NCBI GenBank assembly: GCA_902488835.1
Contig: CABTXQ010000049.1
Coordinates: 1-7,116, forward strand
Length of the DNA: 7,116 bases
Direction of reading: 5' to 3'
Origin: an uncultured Ileibacterium sp.
GTDB lineage: Bacteria > Bacillota > Clostridia > Peptostreptococcales > Anaerovoracaceae
How positions within the stretch are numbered: position 1 is the stretch's first letter; every line of letters starts with the position of its first letter. The translations under genes were made by a program, and so were the position numbers. Under the pieces are notes generated by a model that was given only the letters and a program-made list of their open reading frames with translations, was not told the origin of the DNA and did no database searches. This document shows, piece after piece, positions 1-5,463 of this stretch.

Positions 1-1044
1 CCTACTCAAGATGATCTGACAAAGGAAGTTATTGCTGAAACCTTTAACATAAAAATTAAAAGAAATGAAGATGCATATAAATTTCTTTTAAGAAAATTTA
101 AGAATAGGGAAATGAGCCCGAATAATTTAAAACAAGCAGATATGCCTATAGGTGCAAAAGTTTTCCTAAATGAGGCGGGGACTGCTCCGGCATTCTCGGT
201 AGAAAAGGATGGGAAATATATTATTAGTCTTCCCGGACCTCCTATTGAAGTATATTGGCTTTTCAATAACGGGATTGAGGATTACATCATGAAACTTTCT
301 GGCAACATGCAAATGTACTATAAGGTTATTAGGACGATAGGTATTGGAGAATCAAATCTTGAGACAAAATTATTACCAGTTATTGATAATCAGATTGATC
401 CGACCATAGCCACATATGCTAAGGAAGGCGAATGTACTATAAGGATAGCATCAAAGAGACAAAGTCTTAGTGAGGCGAAAGAGGCCGTAAATTCAGTTAT
501 ATCAAAAATTGAAGAGCTTGTACCGGGATGTATATATAGCTATGACGACGAAGAACTGAATGAAGTTGTTGTTAGAAAGCTCAAAAACCTAAATTGGAAA
601 ATATCTTCAGCAGAGTCATGTACAGGTGGACTTTTTTCCGGGCTTATAACAGATGTTTCAGGAGCCTCGTCGGTCTTTGAAAAAGCCTTTGTTACATACA
701 GTATAAAAGCCAAAATAGATGAATTGAGAGTCTCATCATCAACAGTAGATAAATATGGTGTAATAAGTGGCGAAGTAGCATGCGAAATGGCAGATGGTGC
801 AAGAAAAGCATCAAAGAGCGATATCGCACTTTCAATTACCGGAAGAGCGGAAGAAATGGATGATGGGGATGCAGGAATTGCTTATATAGGTTACTCATAT
901 GGGAATATTACTGGTTATGAAAAGGTTATGACCAGAAGAAATAATAGAAAATGGAATCGAAGGTATTTTTCTCTGATGATGTTAAAAATCACAAATGATA
1001 TTCTTGATGAAGCTATTAACAATTTTAATAAAACTACTAACTAA
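1..1044 (+). CDS. cinA: CinA family protein (competence/damage-inducible protein; NMN deamidase / ADP-ribose pyrophosphatase family), 5' end missing
   Basis: The reading frame is open from base 1, so the start lies upstream of the window. 347 residues are visible, against roughly 410 for a full CinA. The first visible residues, PTQDDLTKE, are the end of the GGLGPTxDDLT motif of the molybdopterin-binding-like (MoCF) domain. That domain continues through IGAKVF, GTAPAFSVE and LPGPPIE. A middle KH-like segment follows. The C-terminal PncC/CinA deamidase domain begins near visible residue 195 and holds SAESCTGG (203-210), with the family's serine, and TYSIKAK, with the conserved Tyr and Lys. In well-studied relatives this domain converts NMN to nicotinate mononucleotide, part of cytosolic pyridine nucleotide salvage. 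Two features are odd: the usual TGxAGPxGG loop is replaced by TGRAEEMDDGDAG, and the Asn of YSNxAK is Ile. The frame is intact, so this is divergence rather than decay. recA lies 142 bases downstream, the common Firmicute order. Confidence 0.93.
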   Translation, partial: PTQDDLTKEVIAETFNIKIKRNEDAYKFLLRKFKNREMSPNNLKQADMPIGAKVFLNEAGTAPAFSVEKDGKYIISLPGPPIEVYWLFNNGIEDYIMKLSGNMQMYYKVIRTIGIGESNLETKLLPVIDNQIDPTIATYAKEGECTIRIASKRQSLSEAKEAVNSVISKIEELVPGCIYSYDDEELNEVVVRKLKNLNWKISSAESCTGGLFSGLITDVSGASSVFEKAFVTYSIKAKIDELRVSSSTVDKYGVISGEVACEMADGARKASKSDIALSITGRAEEMDDGDAGIAYIGYSYGNITGYEKVMTRRNNRKWNRRYFSLMMLKITNDILDEAINNFNKTTN

Positions 1045-1081
1045 TAAGGTTTCATTTTGCAGGATGTATTATTTTATTTGA

Positions 1082-1110
1082 TTGAAGATAGTTAAATCAA
1101 AACATATAAT
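1082..1110 (+). promoter_or_regulatory. candidate recA promoter P1
   Basis: TTGAAG (1082-1087, four of six matches to the -35 consensus) is followed after exactly 17 bases by a perfect TATAAT (1105-1110). This predicts a start near 1117 and an untranslated leader of about 70 bases before the recA ATG. The LexA box then lies inside the transcribed leader, where bound repressor would act as a roadblock. The assignment rests on consensus match only. Confidence 0.55.
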
Positions 1111-1124
1111 TAGTTGTGAAAGGA

Positions 1125-1155
1125 TTGACAACAGTAATCAAAAAAGATGTTCTAT
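1125..1155 (+). promoter_or_regulatory. candidate recA promoter P2 (perfect -35, weak -10)
   Basis: A perfect TTGACA lies at 1125-1130. The -10 candidates at usable distance are weak: TGTTCT at 1148-1153 with a 17-base spacer, or TTCTAT at 1150-1155 with a 19-base spacer. If used, transcription would start within the LexA box, the geometry expected for direct LexA repression. P1 has the better -10 and P2 the better -35, so the sequence alone does not decide between them. Confidence 0.35.
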
Positions 1156-1156
1156 G

Positions 1157-1170
1157 AGAACAAATGTTCG
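1157..1170 (+). promoter_or_regulatory. LexA (DinR/Cheo-type) SOS box upstream of recA
   Basis: The sequence AGAACAAATGTTCG matches the Gram-positive LexA consensus CGAAC-N4-GTTCG at all positions but the first. The core GAAC-N4-GTTC (1158-1169) is a perfect inverted repeat. It lies 17 bases before the recA start, between the promoters and the ribosome binding site. Its position and sequence support SOS induction of recA through LexA self-cleavage. lexA itself is not in the window. Confidence 0.88.
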
Positions 1171-1186
1171 AAAAATAGGAGGGAAT

Positions 1187-2242
1187 ATGGCAACCAAGTC
1201 AAGTAAAAATATTAATGATAAGGATAAGGCTTTAGCAGAAGCTTTAGAACAGATAGAGAAACAGTATGGCAAGGGTGCAATAATGAAGATGGGGGATGAT
1301 GGTGTAAATACTAATATTTCCACTATCCCGACAGGCTCTATTAGTCTTGATCTGGCAACAGGGGTAAGAGGATATCCTAGAGGAAGAATCGTAGAAATAT
1401 ATGGCCCGGAATCATCAGGTAAGACTACGCTTGCCTTACATGCCATTGCAGAGGCACAGAAAATGAACGGAAAAGCTGCTTTTATCGATGCGGAACATGC
1501 CCTTGATCCTGTTTATGCAGCTAATCTAGGAGTAAATGTTGATGAACTACTTGTATCACAACCTGATACTGGCGAACAGGCCCTTGAGATATGTGAGATG
1601 CTTGCGAGGAGCGGTGCTATAGATATCATAGTAATTGATTCGGTCGCAGCACTCGTTCCTAAAGCAGAAATACAAGGAGACATGGGAGATTCTCATGTAG
1701 GCCTACAGGCGAGACTGATGTCGCAAGCGCTTCGTAAGATAGCGGGAGCTGTAAATAAATCAAATACATGTGTTATTTTCATAAATCAGCTCAGAGAGAA
1801 AATTGGAATTGTATATGGAAATCCTGAGACAACTACAGGCGGTAGGGCTCTTAAATTCTATGCAACAATTAGAATTGAAGTTCGAAGAGGTGAAGCAATC
1901 AAGAAGGGCGATGAAACACTTGGTAACAGAACTAAGGTAAAAATTGTAAAGAATAAGGTAGCACCTCCATTTAGAAAAGCTGAATTTGACATTATGTATG
2001 GTGAGGGAATAAGTATATCAGGAGATGTTCTTGATGTAGCAGTCGAAAACGATATAATTGATAAGGCTGGTTCTTGGTACAGCTATCATGGCGAAAGAAT
2101 AGGTCAAGGTAGAGAAAATGTTAAGATATATCTACAAAATAATGAGAAAATATTAACAGAAATTAAAAATCAAATAGTTGAAATCTTCAAACCTAAAAAA
2201 GAAGAAATTAAAGTTGACGAAGATGGAGTTGTTATAGAATAA
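1187..2242 (+). CDS. recA: Recombinase RecA
   Basis: This 351-residue protein has the typical RecA length. RecA is the cytosolic ATP-dependent strand-exchange protein of homologous recombination, and its filament triggers LexA cleavage. Visible features are the N-terminal oligomerisation helix (about 13-33, ending QYGKGAIMKMG), Walker A GPESSGKT (73-80), the EHALDP segment (103-108), Walker B IIVID (147-151), loop L1 (about 158-169), loop L2 with NPETTTGGRALKFYA (212-226), and a charged C-terminal tail. The aromatic residue just before NPETTTGG in L2 is Tyr210, where E. coli has Phe. The chosen start has AGGAGGG at 1177-1183. A longer in-frame reading from TTG 1082 would run through the promoter and LexA box and has no ribosome binding site. 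The gene follows cinA, and a new promoter begins 8 bases after its stop with no terminator between, so readthrough into rplU is likely. Confidence 0.98.
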   Translation: MATKSSKNINDKDKALAEALEQIEKQYGKGAIMKMGDDGVNTNISTIPTGSISLDLATGVRGYPRGRIVEIYGPESSGKTTLALHAIAEAQKMNGKAAFIDAEHALDPVYAANLGVNVDELLVSQPDTGEQALEICEMLARSGAIDIIVIDSVAALVPKAEIQGDMGDSHVGLQARLMSQALRKIAGAVNKSNTCVIFINQLREKIGIVYGNPETTTGGRALKFYATIRIEVRRGEAIKKGDETLGNRTKVKIVKNKVAPPFRKAEFDIMYGEGISISGDVLDVAVENDIIDKAGSWYSYHGERIGQGRENVKIYLQNNEKILTEIKNQIVEIFKPKKEEIKVDEDGVVIE

Positions 2243-2249
2243 ATAAATG

Positions 2250-2279
2250 TTGACAACTACTGTGATATAGTGTTACACT
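2250..2279 (+). promoter_or_regulatory. promoter of the rplU-rpmA(-obgE) operon
   Basis: A perfect -35 TTGACA (2250-2255) and a -10 TACACT (2274-2279) are separated by 18 bases. The -10 carries an extended TGn (TG at 2271-2272). The predicted start is near 2286, just before the structured L21 leader. The -35 box begins 8 bases after the recA stop codon. Confidence 0.7.
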
Positions 2280-2285
2280 TAAGCA

Positions 2286-2367
2286 GTTAGCCGCTCATGT
2301 CATGGTAACAAGTGCTTTTGTATGCACACCTGATGTGGCGAGTCTGGTTTGTGGAGGAGAATTTATA
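2286..2367 (+). promoter_or_regulatory. L21-type ribosomal protein leader RNA (cis-regulatory)
   Basis: The untranslated region before rplU folds into a long interrupted hairpin. CGC (2292-2294) pairs with GCG (2338-2340). After a bulged T2295, CATGTCA (2296-2302) pairs with TGATGTG (2331-2337), counting two G-U pairs. After a bulged T2303, GGT (2304-2306) pairs with ACC (2328-2330). Beyond an AACAA bulge, GTGC (2312-2315) pairs with GCAC (2324-2327), closing an 8-base loop. Conserved leader RNAs are known upstream of L21 genes in Firmicutes and are thought to mediate autogenous control. The class assignment rests on position and the visible fold, without a covariance search. The upstream in-frame ATG at 2302 lies inside this structure and is not the start of L21. 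Confidence 0.7.
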
Positions 2368-2871
2368 ATGTATGCAATTATTGAGACGGGCGGAAAGCAG
2401 TATAGAGTCCGTAAAGATGACGTTTTTAATGTAGAAAAGCTTGATGCAAAGGTAGGAGATAAGGTCGTTTTTGACAAGGTATATGCGGTAAATGACGGCG
2501 AAATTAGAATCGGTACACCTTTTGTAAAGGGCTACAAAGTCGTTGCAGAAGTACTAGAACAAGGCAAGGACAAGAAAATTATTATTTTCAAATATAAAGC
2601 TAAGAAAGATTATAGGAAGAAAAACGGACATAGACAGCCATATACAAAAATTAAGATTCTTGAGATTGGTGATGGTGCTGTAAGTGAATCAGCAACAACA
2701 GAGGAAGTTCCTGTAAATAAGGAAACTGCGTCATCAGTTGATGCGAAGGTAAGGGTTTCAATGTCTATGAAGAAAGATGAGCTTTTGAGCATTGCTAAGG
2801 AAGCTAATATTAAAGTAAGTTCAAAGGCTACAAAGCAAGAAATCATTGATGCTATTAACGGCACTAATTAA
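2368..2871 (+). CDS. rplU: Large ribosomal subunit protein bL21 with a C-terminal helix-extension-helix extension
   Basis: Residues 1-101 are a complete bL21, a 23S rRNA-binding protein of the 50S subunit: MYAIIETGGKQYRV at the start, the basic KYKAKKDYRKKNGHRQPYT segment (75-93), and KIKILEI at the usual end. bL21 is normally about 103 residues, but this one has 167. Residues 102-132 are a polar Ser/Thr/Glu/Val-rich linker. Residues 133-165 (MKKDELLSIAKEANIKV, then SKATKQEIIDAI) look like a helix-extension-helix module of the Rho-N/SAP/LEM type, which in other proteins often binds nucleic acid. The start is ATG 2368, with GGAGGAG at 2353-2359 upstream. rpmA follows after 27 bases. In most Firmicutes a prp (ysxB) gene lies between the two; here there is no room for one. 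Confidence 0.96.
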   Translation: MYAIIETGGKQYRVRKDDVFNVEKLDAKVGDKVVFDKVYAVNDGEIRIGTPFVKGYKVVAEVLEQGKDKKIIIFKYKAKKDYRKKNGHRQPYTKIKILEIGDGAVSESATTEEVPVNKETASSVDAKVRVSMSMKKDELLSIAKEANIKVSSKATKQEIIDAINGTN

Positions 2872-2898
2872 TTATTATTAGGACAGGAGGTGTAGGAT

Positions 2899-3165
2899 AT
2901 GGCAAGTAAAAAAGGAGTAGGCAGTACCAAAAATGGTCGAGATTCCGAGTCCAAACGTCTTGGACTAAAGGTTGGTGCTGGAGAATATGTGAGTGCAGGC
3001 AGTATTTTGGTGAGACAAAGAGGAACTAAGTTTCATCCAGGTAATAATGTAGGCATTGGAGGAGACGATACACTTTTTGCTAAATCTGACGGAAATGTTA
3101 AGTTCGAAAGATATGGCAAGACTCGTAAGAAGGTAAGTGTATATGACCCTGCAAAAGAAGCATAA
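2899..3165 (+). CDS. rpmA: Large ribosomal subunit protein bL27
   Basis: This 88-residue protein begins MASKKGVGSTKNGRDSESKRLG, the highly conserved bL27 N-terminus. It continues with GSILVRQRGTKFHPGNNVGIGGDDTLFA and ends VSVYDPAKEA. The flexible N-terminal tail reaches the peptidyl transferase centre of the 50S subunit. An AGGAGGT at 2885-2891 sits 7 bases before the ATG. An in-frame TAG at 2893-2895 rules out a longer N-terminus. The cleavable extension ending in a Phe-Phe/Leu-Phe-Ala site, typical of Firmicute L27, is therefore absent, and removal of the initiator Met alone would give the mature Ala-Ser-Lys-Lys end. This fits the missing Prp protease gene. A hairpin terminator follows closely. 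Confidence 0.98.
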   Translation: MASKKGVGSTKNGRDSESKRLGLKVGAGEYVSAGSILVRQRGTKFHPGNNVGIGGDDTLFAKSDGNVKFERYGKTRKKVSVYDPAKEA

Positions 3166-3177
3166 ATAAGTATATGT

Positions 3178-3210
3178 ATCCCCTGCACATGCAGGGGATT
3201 AGTTTTTATT
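3178..3210 (+). terminator. intrinsic terminator or attenuator between rpmA and obgE
   Basis: A 9-bp GC-rich stem, ATCCCCTGC (3178-3186) paired with GCAGGGGAT (3191-3199), closes an ACAT loop and is followed by a TTTTT run (3203-3207). It begins 12 bases after the rpmA stop. The obgE ATG comes only 24 bases after the stem-loop region ends, with no convincing promoter between. It probably reduces rather than abolishes transcription into obgE. Confidence 0.85.
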
Positions 3211-3233
3211 AAAATTTTTAGAAGGAAAATCAT

Positions 3234-4538
3234 ATGTTTGTGGATAGAGCTGAAATAATTGTTCAGTCAGGTAATGGTGGAGACGGTGCTGTAACTTTTA
3301 GAAGAGAACCATATGTTCCAAATGGAGGTCCTAATGGTGGAGACGGAGGCAATGGAGGTAGTGTTATCATAACATCGGACAACAATCTAAGAACTTTGAT
3401 GGATTTCAAATATAAGAGGAAATACAGTGCAGAAAACGGTTCTCCCGGAATGAAACGAAATAGATTCGGGAAAAAGGGAAAGGACTTGATAATAAAAGTT
3501 CCGGTTGGAACTATGATTATTGATAAGGACACCGGATTACTTATGAAAGATCTAAGTAGTAAAGGAGAATCAGTAGTAGTTGCTAAAGGTGGAAAAGGCG
3601 GAAAAGGTAATGTGCATTTCAAAAGTTCAACTAGACAGGCACCAAATTTTGCTGAGTCTGGAAGTATAGGACAAGAGAGGACAATTATTCTGGAACTTAA
3701 GCTCATATCAGATGTTGGGCTTGTCGGTTTACCTAACGTTGGAAAATCAACAATATTATCTGTGACGACAAATGCCAAACCTAAGATTGCAGACTATCAT
3801 TTTACGACAATTGATCCAAATCTTGGAATTGTAAATCTAGGAAATGATAGCTTTGTTCTTGCTGATATTGCAGGAATAATAGAAGGAGCTCATCTTGGAC
3901 AGGGCTTAGGGCTAAAGTTCTTAAAGCATATTGAAAGAACCAAGGTTCTAATACATGTTGTTGATGCATCAGGCAGCGAAGGTAGGACGCCGCTTGAAGA
4001 TTACGAAAAGATTAATTATGAGCTTAAGCAATATGATAAAAGTTTAATTGATAAGGTAAAAATAGTTGCTGCTAATAAGATAGATCTAATTAATTTTGAG
4101 GACTCAAATGATGAAACGGTAAAAAATTATAATGATTTTATATCAAAGGTACAGATCGAAGGTAAGAAAGTAATACCGATATCAGCAGCTACAGGTAAAG
4201 GAATTAATGAATTGATGTATTCAGCTCTAAATGAATTAAATGAATATGATAAAAATTTGGAAACAATTGATGATATCCCTCTATTTGATTTTTCAAATGA
4301 TAATGCTGACTACAAAACACTTAATGCTTATATAGATGATGATGGAGCATTCGTACTTGAAGGTAAACAGTTAACAAAAATATTCAATTCAACAAATTTT
4401 AACGATATAAGCTCTTTAAGATATTTATATAAATATATTGTAAAAAACGGAGGAATAAAGAAGCTAAAAAAATTAGGTCTTAAAGAAGGCGATGTAATAA
4501 AAGTTAATGATTATGAATTCGAGTTTACTGAAGACTGA
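3234..4538 (+). CDS. obgE: GTPase Obg/CgtA (50S subunit assembly GTPase)
   Basis: This 434-residue protein has all three Obg domains. Residues 1-157 form the glycine-rich Obg fold (GNGGDGAVTFRRE, GGPNGGDGGNGG and GGKGGKGNVHFK are visible). The GTPase domain has G1 GLPNVGKST (165-173), the switch I FTTIDPNLG (190-198), G3 DIAG (211-214), G4 NKID (281-284) and G5 SAAT (317-320). A C-terminal OCT domain spans about 360-433. Obg is an essential cytosolic GTPase acting in late 50S assembly and linked to stress and (p)ppGpp signalling. The family usually reads DIPG at G3; Ala replaces Pro here while the invariant Asp and Gly remain. AGAAGGA at 3220-3226 supports the start. The position after rplU-rpmA is the usual one, so expression probably depends on readthrough of the preceding terminator. 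Confidence 0.98.
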   Translation: MFVDRAEIIVQSGNGGDGAVTFRREPYVPNGGPNGGDGGNGGSVIITSDNNLRTLMDFKYKRKYSAENGSPGMKRNRFGKKGKDLIIKVPVGTMIIDKDTGLLMKDLSSKGESVVVAKGGKGGKGNVHFKSSTRQAPNFAESGSIGQERTIILELKLISDVGLVGLPNVGKSTILSVTTNAKPKIADYHFTTIDPNLGIVNLGNDSFVLADIAGIIEGAHLGQGLGLKFLKHIERTKVLIHVVDASGSEGRTPLEDYEKINYELKQYDKSLIDKVKIVAANKIDLINFEDSNDETVKNYNDFISKVQIEGKKVIPISAATGKGINELMYSALNELNEYDKNLETIDDIPLFDFSNDNADYKTLNAYIDDDGAFVLEGKQLTKIFNSTNFNDISSLRYLYKYIVKNGGIKKLKKLGLKEGDVIKVNDYEFEFTED

Positions 4539-4611
4539 TTTATTATAAAATATTATAAATATAATATTGGGTTAGATTGATTTTTCACCACAATATCTAT
4601 GGTTAATTAAG
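4539..4611. repeat. AT-rich post-obgE segment with overlapping inverted repeats
   Basis: The segment starts with a 10-base near-tandem repeat (TATTATAAAA then TATTATAAAT, 4541-4560). AATATTATA (4549-4557) is the reverse complement of TATAATATT (4560-4568). The second arm overlaps a different possible stem: ATATTGGGT (4564-4572) pairs with ACC (4587-4589) and CAATAT (4591-4596), with one bulged base. ACCA (4587-4590) can instead pair with TGGT (4600-4603). The pairings are mutually exclusive and lie just before the terminator at 4612. No function is assigned; simple AT-richness could account for the first repeat. Confidence 0.45.
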
Positions 4612-4646
4612 AGAGATGTAGATTTTTTACATCTCTTTTTTATTTT
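4612..4646 (+). terminator. strong intrinsic terminator downstream of obgE
   Basis: AGAGATGTA (4612-4620) pairs perfectly with TACATCTCT (4628-4636) around a T-rich 7-base loop. A T-rich tract (4636-4646, a single A interrupting) follows. It separates the recA-to-obgE block from the comEA unit. Confidence 0.9.
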
Positions 4647-4761
4647 CGTTCAAAATAAAAAGAAATATTTTTTTAATGAAAAAATTGTCGTTATAAATTC
4701 ATTGCCTAGCTTCCTAAATCCTTTATGTAAAATAATAAACTCATTTTGATTTTATGCTAAT

Positions 4762-4790
4762 TTGCAAAACATTATTCAAATGTATAGTAT
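4762..4790 (+). promoter_or_regulatory. weak candidate promoter for the comEA operon
   Basis: TTGCAA (4762-4767) is followed by TATAGT (4783-4788, 15-base spacer) or, overlapping it, TAGTAT (4785-4790, 17-base spacer). Either would start transcription about 30 bases before the comEA ATG. Both boxes deviate from consensus, as might be expected for a regulated gene. The rest of 4647-4761 is AT-rich and shows no gene and no better promoter. Confidence 0.4.
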
Positions 4791-4826
4791 TTTTTACAAA
4801 AGGGATAAGGGGGGATTAAATATAAA

Positions 4827-5426
4827 ATGAAAAAAATTAGGGAAATAATGCTCAGATATGAAATAGAAAAAAAGACAGTAATTAAAGTGATATTGATAGT
4901 GATTTTGCTTATTGGATCACTTGTTATTAGAAGTTCTGCAAATCCGAATAAGCATATTGAAAAAGAAGTGTCTAAAAGCAATTCAGAAATGGATGAAAAA
5001 GTAGAGGAAAATGTTGTAATAGATATAAGCGGAGAGGTGAAAAATCCTGGAATATACAAGATGAAGGGAAGGGTGAGGCTTTATGAGGTGATAGAAAAAG
5101 CAGGTGGTTTGAAAGAAGAGGCTAACATTAATTCTATAAATCAAGCAAGATATGTTAATGATGGCGAAAAGATACTCATCCCTTCAATGAAAAATTTAGA
5201 TAATAAAGAATCAATAACTGATAATAATTCTTCAGATAATCTGATTAATATCAATTTTGCAACAAAAGAAGAACTAATGAAATTACCGGGAGTAGGAGAT
5301 GTTACTGCGAACAGGATTATTGAATACAGGGAAAAATCAAGTTTTACAAAAAAGGAAGATATAAAAAATGTTAACGGTATTGGAGAAGCAACATACAAAA
5401 AAATTGAAAGTATGATAAGCATATAG
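4827..5426 (+). CDS. comEA: Competence protein ComEA (membrane-anchored DNA-binding helix-hairpin-helix protein)
   Basis: This 199-residue protein has the classic Firmicute ComEA architecture. A short N-terminal cytoplasmic stretch is followed by one membrane segment (about 18-35, VIKVILIVILLIGSLVI). A charged linker leads to an SLBB-type domain (about 63-120, with DISGEVKNPGIY, AGGL and DGEKILIP). The C-terminal pair of helix-hairpin-helix motifs (about 140-197) contains ININFATKEEL, LPGVG (153-157) and NGIGEATYKKI. ComEA binds incoming double-stranded DNA outside the membrane and passes it to the ComEC channel. comEC is not adjacent here. The best G-rich site (4809-4814) is 12 bases before ATG 4827, a little far. 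ATG 4848 has AGGGA close upstream and would remove seven residues without touching any domain. The Spo0A-like gene follows after 37 bases, probably in the same transcript. Confidence 0.93.
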   Translation: MKKIREIMLRYEIEKKTVIKVILIVILLIGSLVIRSSANPNKHIEKEVSKSNSEMDEKVEENVVIDISGEVKNPGIYKMKGRVRLYEVIEKAGGLKEEANINSINQARYVNDGEKILIPSMKNLDNKESITDNNSSDNLININFATKEELMKLPGVGDVTANRIIEYREKSSFTKKEDIKNVNGIGEATYKKIESMISI

Positions 5427-5463
5427 AATAGCAATTCATCTCCGTATAAATAAGGGGGAAAAT

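Noticed and set aside
1082..1186. N-terminal extension of RecA from TTG 1082 (35 extra residues)
   Set aside because: It would run through the promoters and the LexA box, has no ribosome binding site and matches no RecA N-terminus. ATG 1187 has AGGAGGG at good spacing and gives a standard 351-residue RecA.
2302..2367. N-terminal extension of L21 from ATG 2302 (22 extra residues)
   Set aside because: The ATG lies inside the leader hairpin, without a Shine-Dalgarno. ATG 2368 follows GGAGGAG and gives the canonical MYAIIETGGKQ start.
3306..3318. LexA-box-like GAAC...GTTC inside obgE
   Set aside because: The half sites are separated by five bases instead of four, and they lie inside conserved Obg coding sequence (REPYVPN) with no promoter nearby.
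3263..3778. 171-codon minus-strand open frame opposite obgE
   Set aside because: It is antisense to the glycine-rich Obg domain, whose codons give a proline/leucine-rich shadow. It has no family resemblance and no ribosome binding site.
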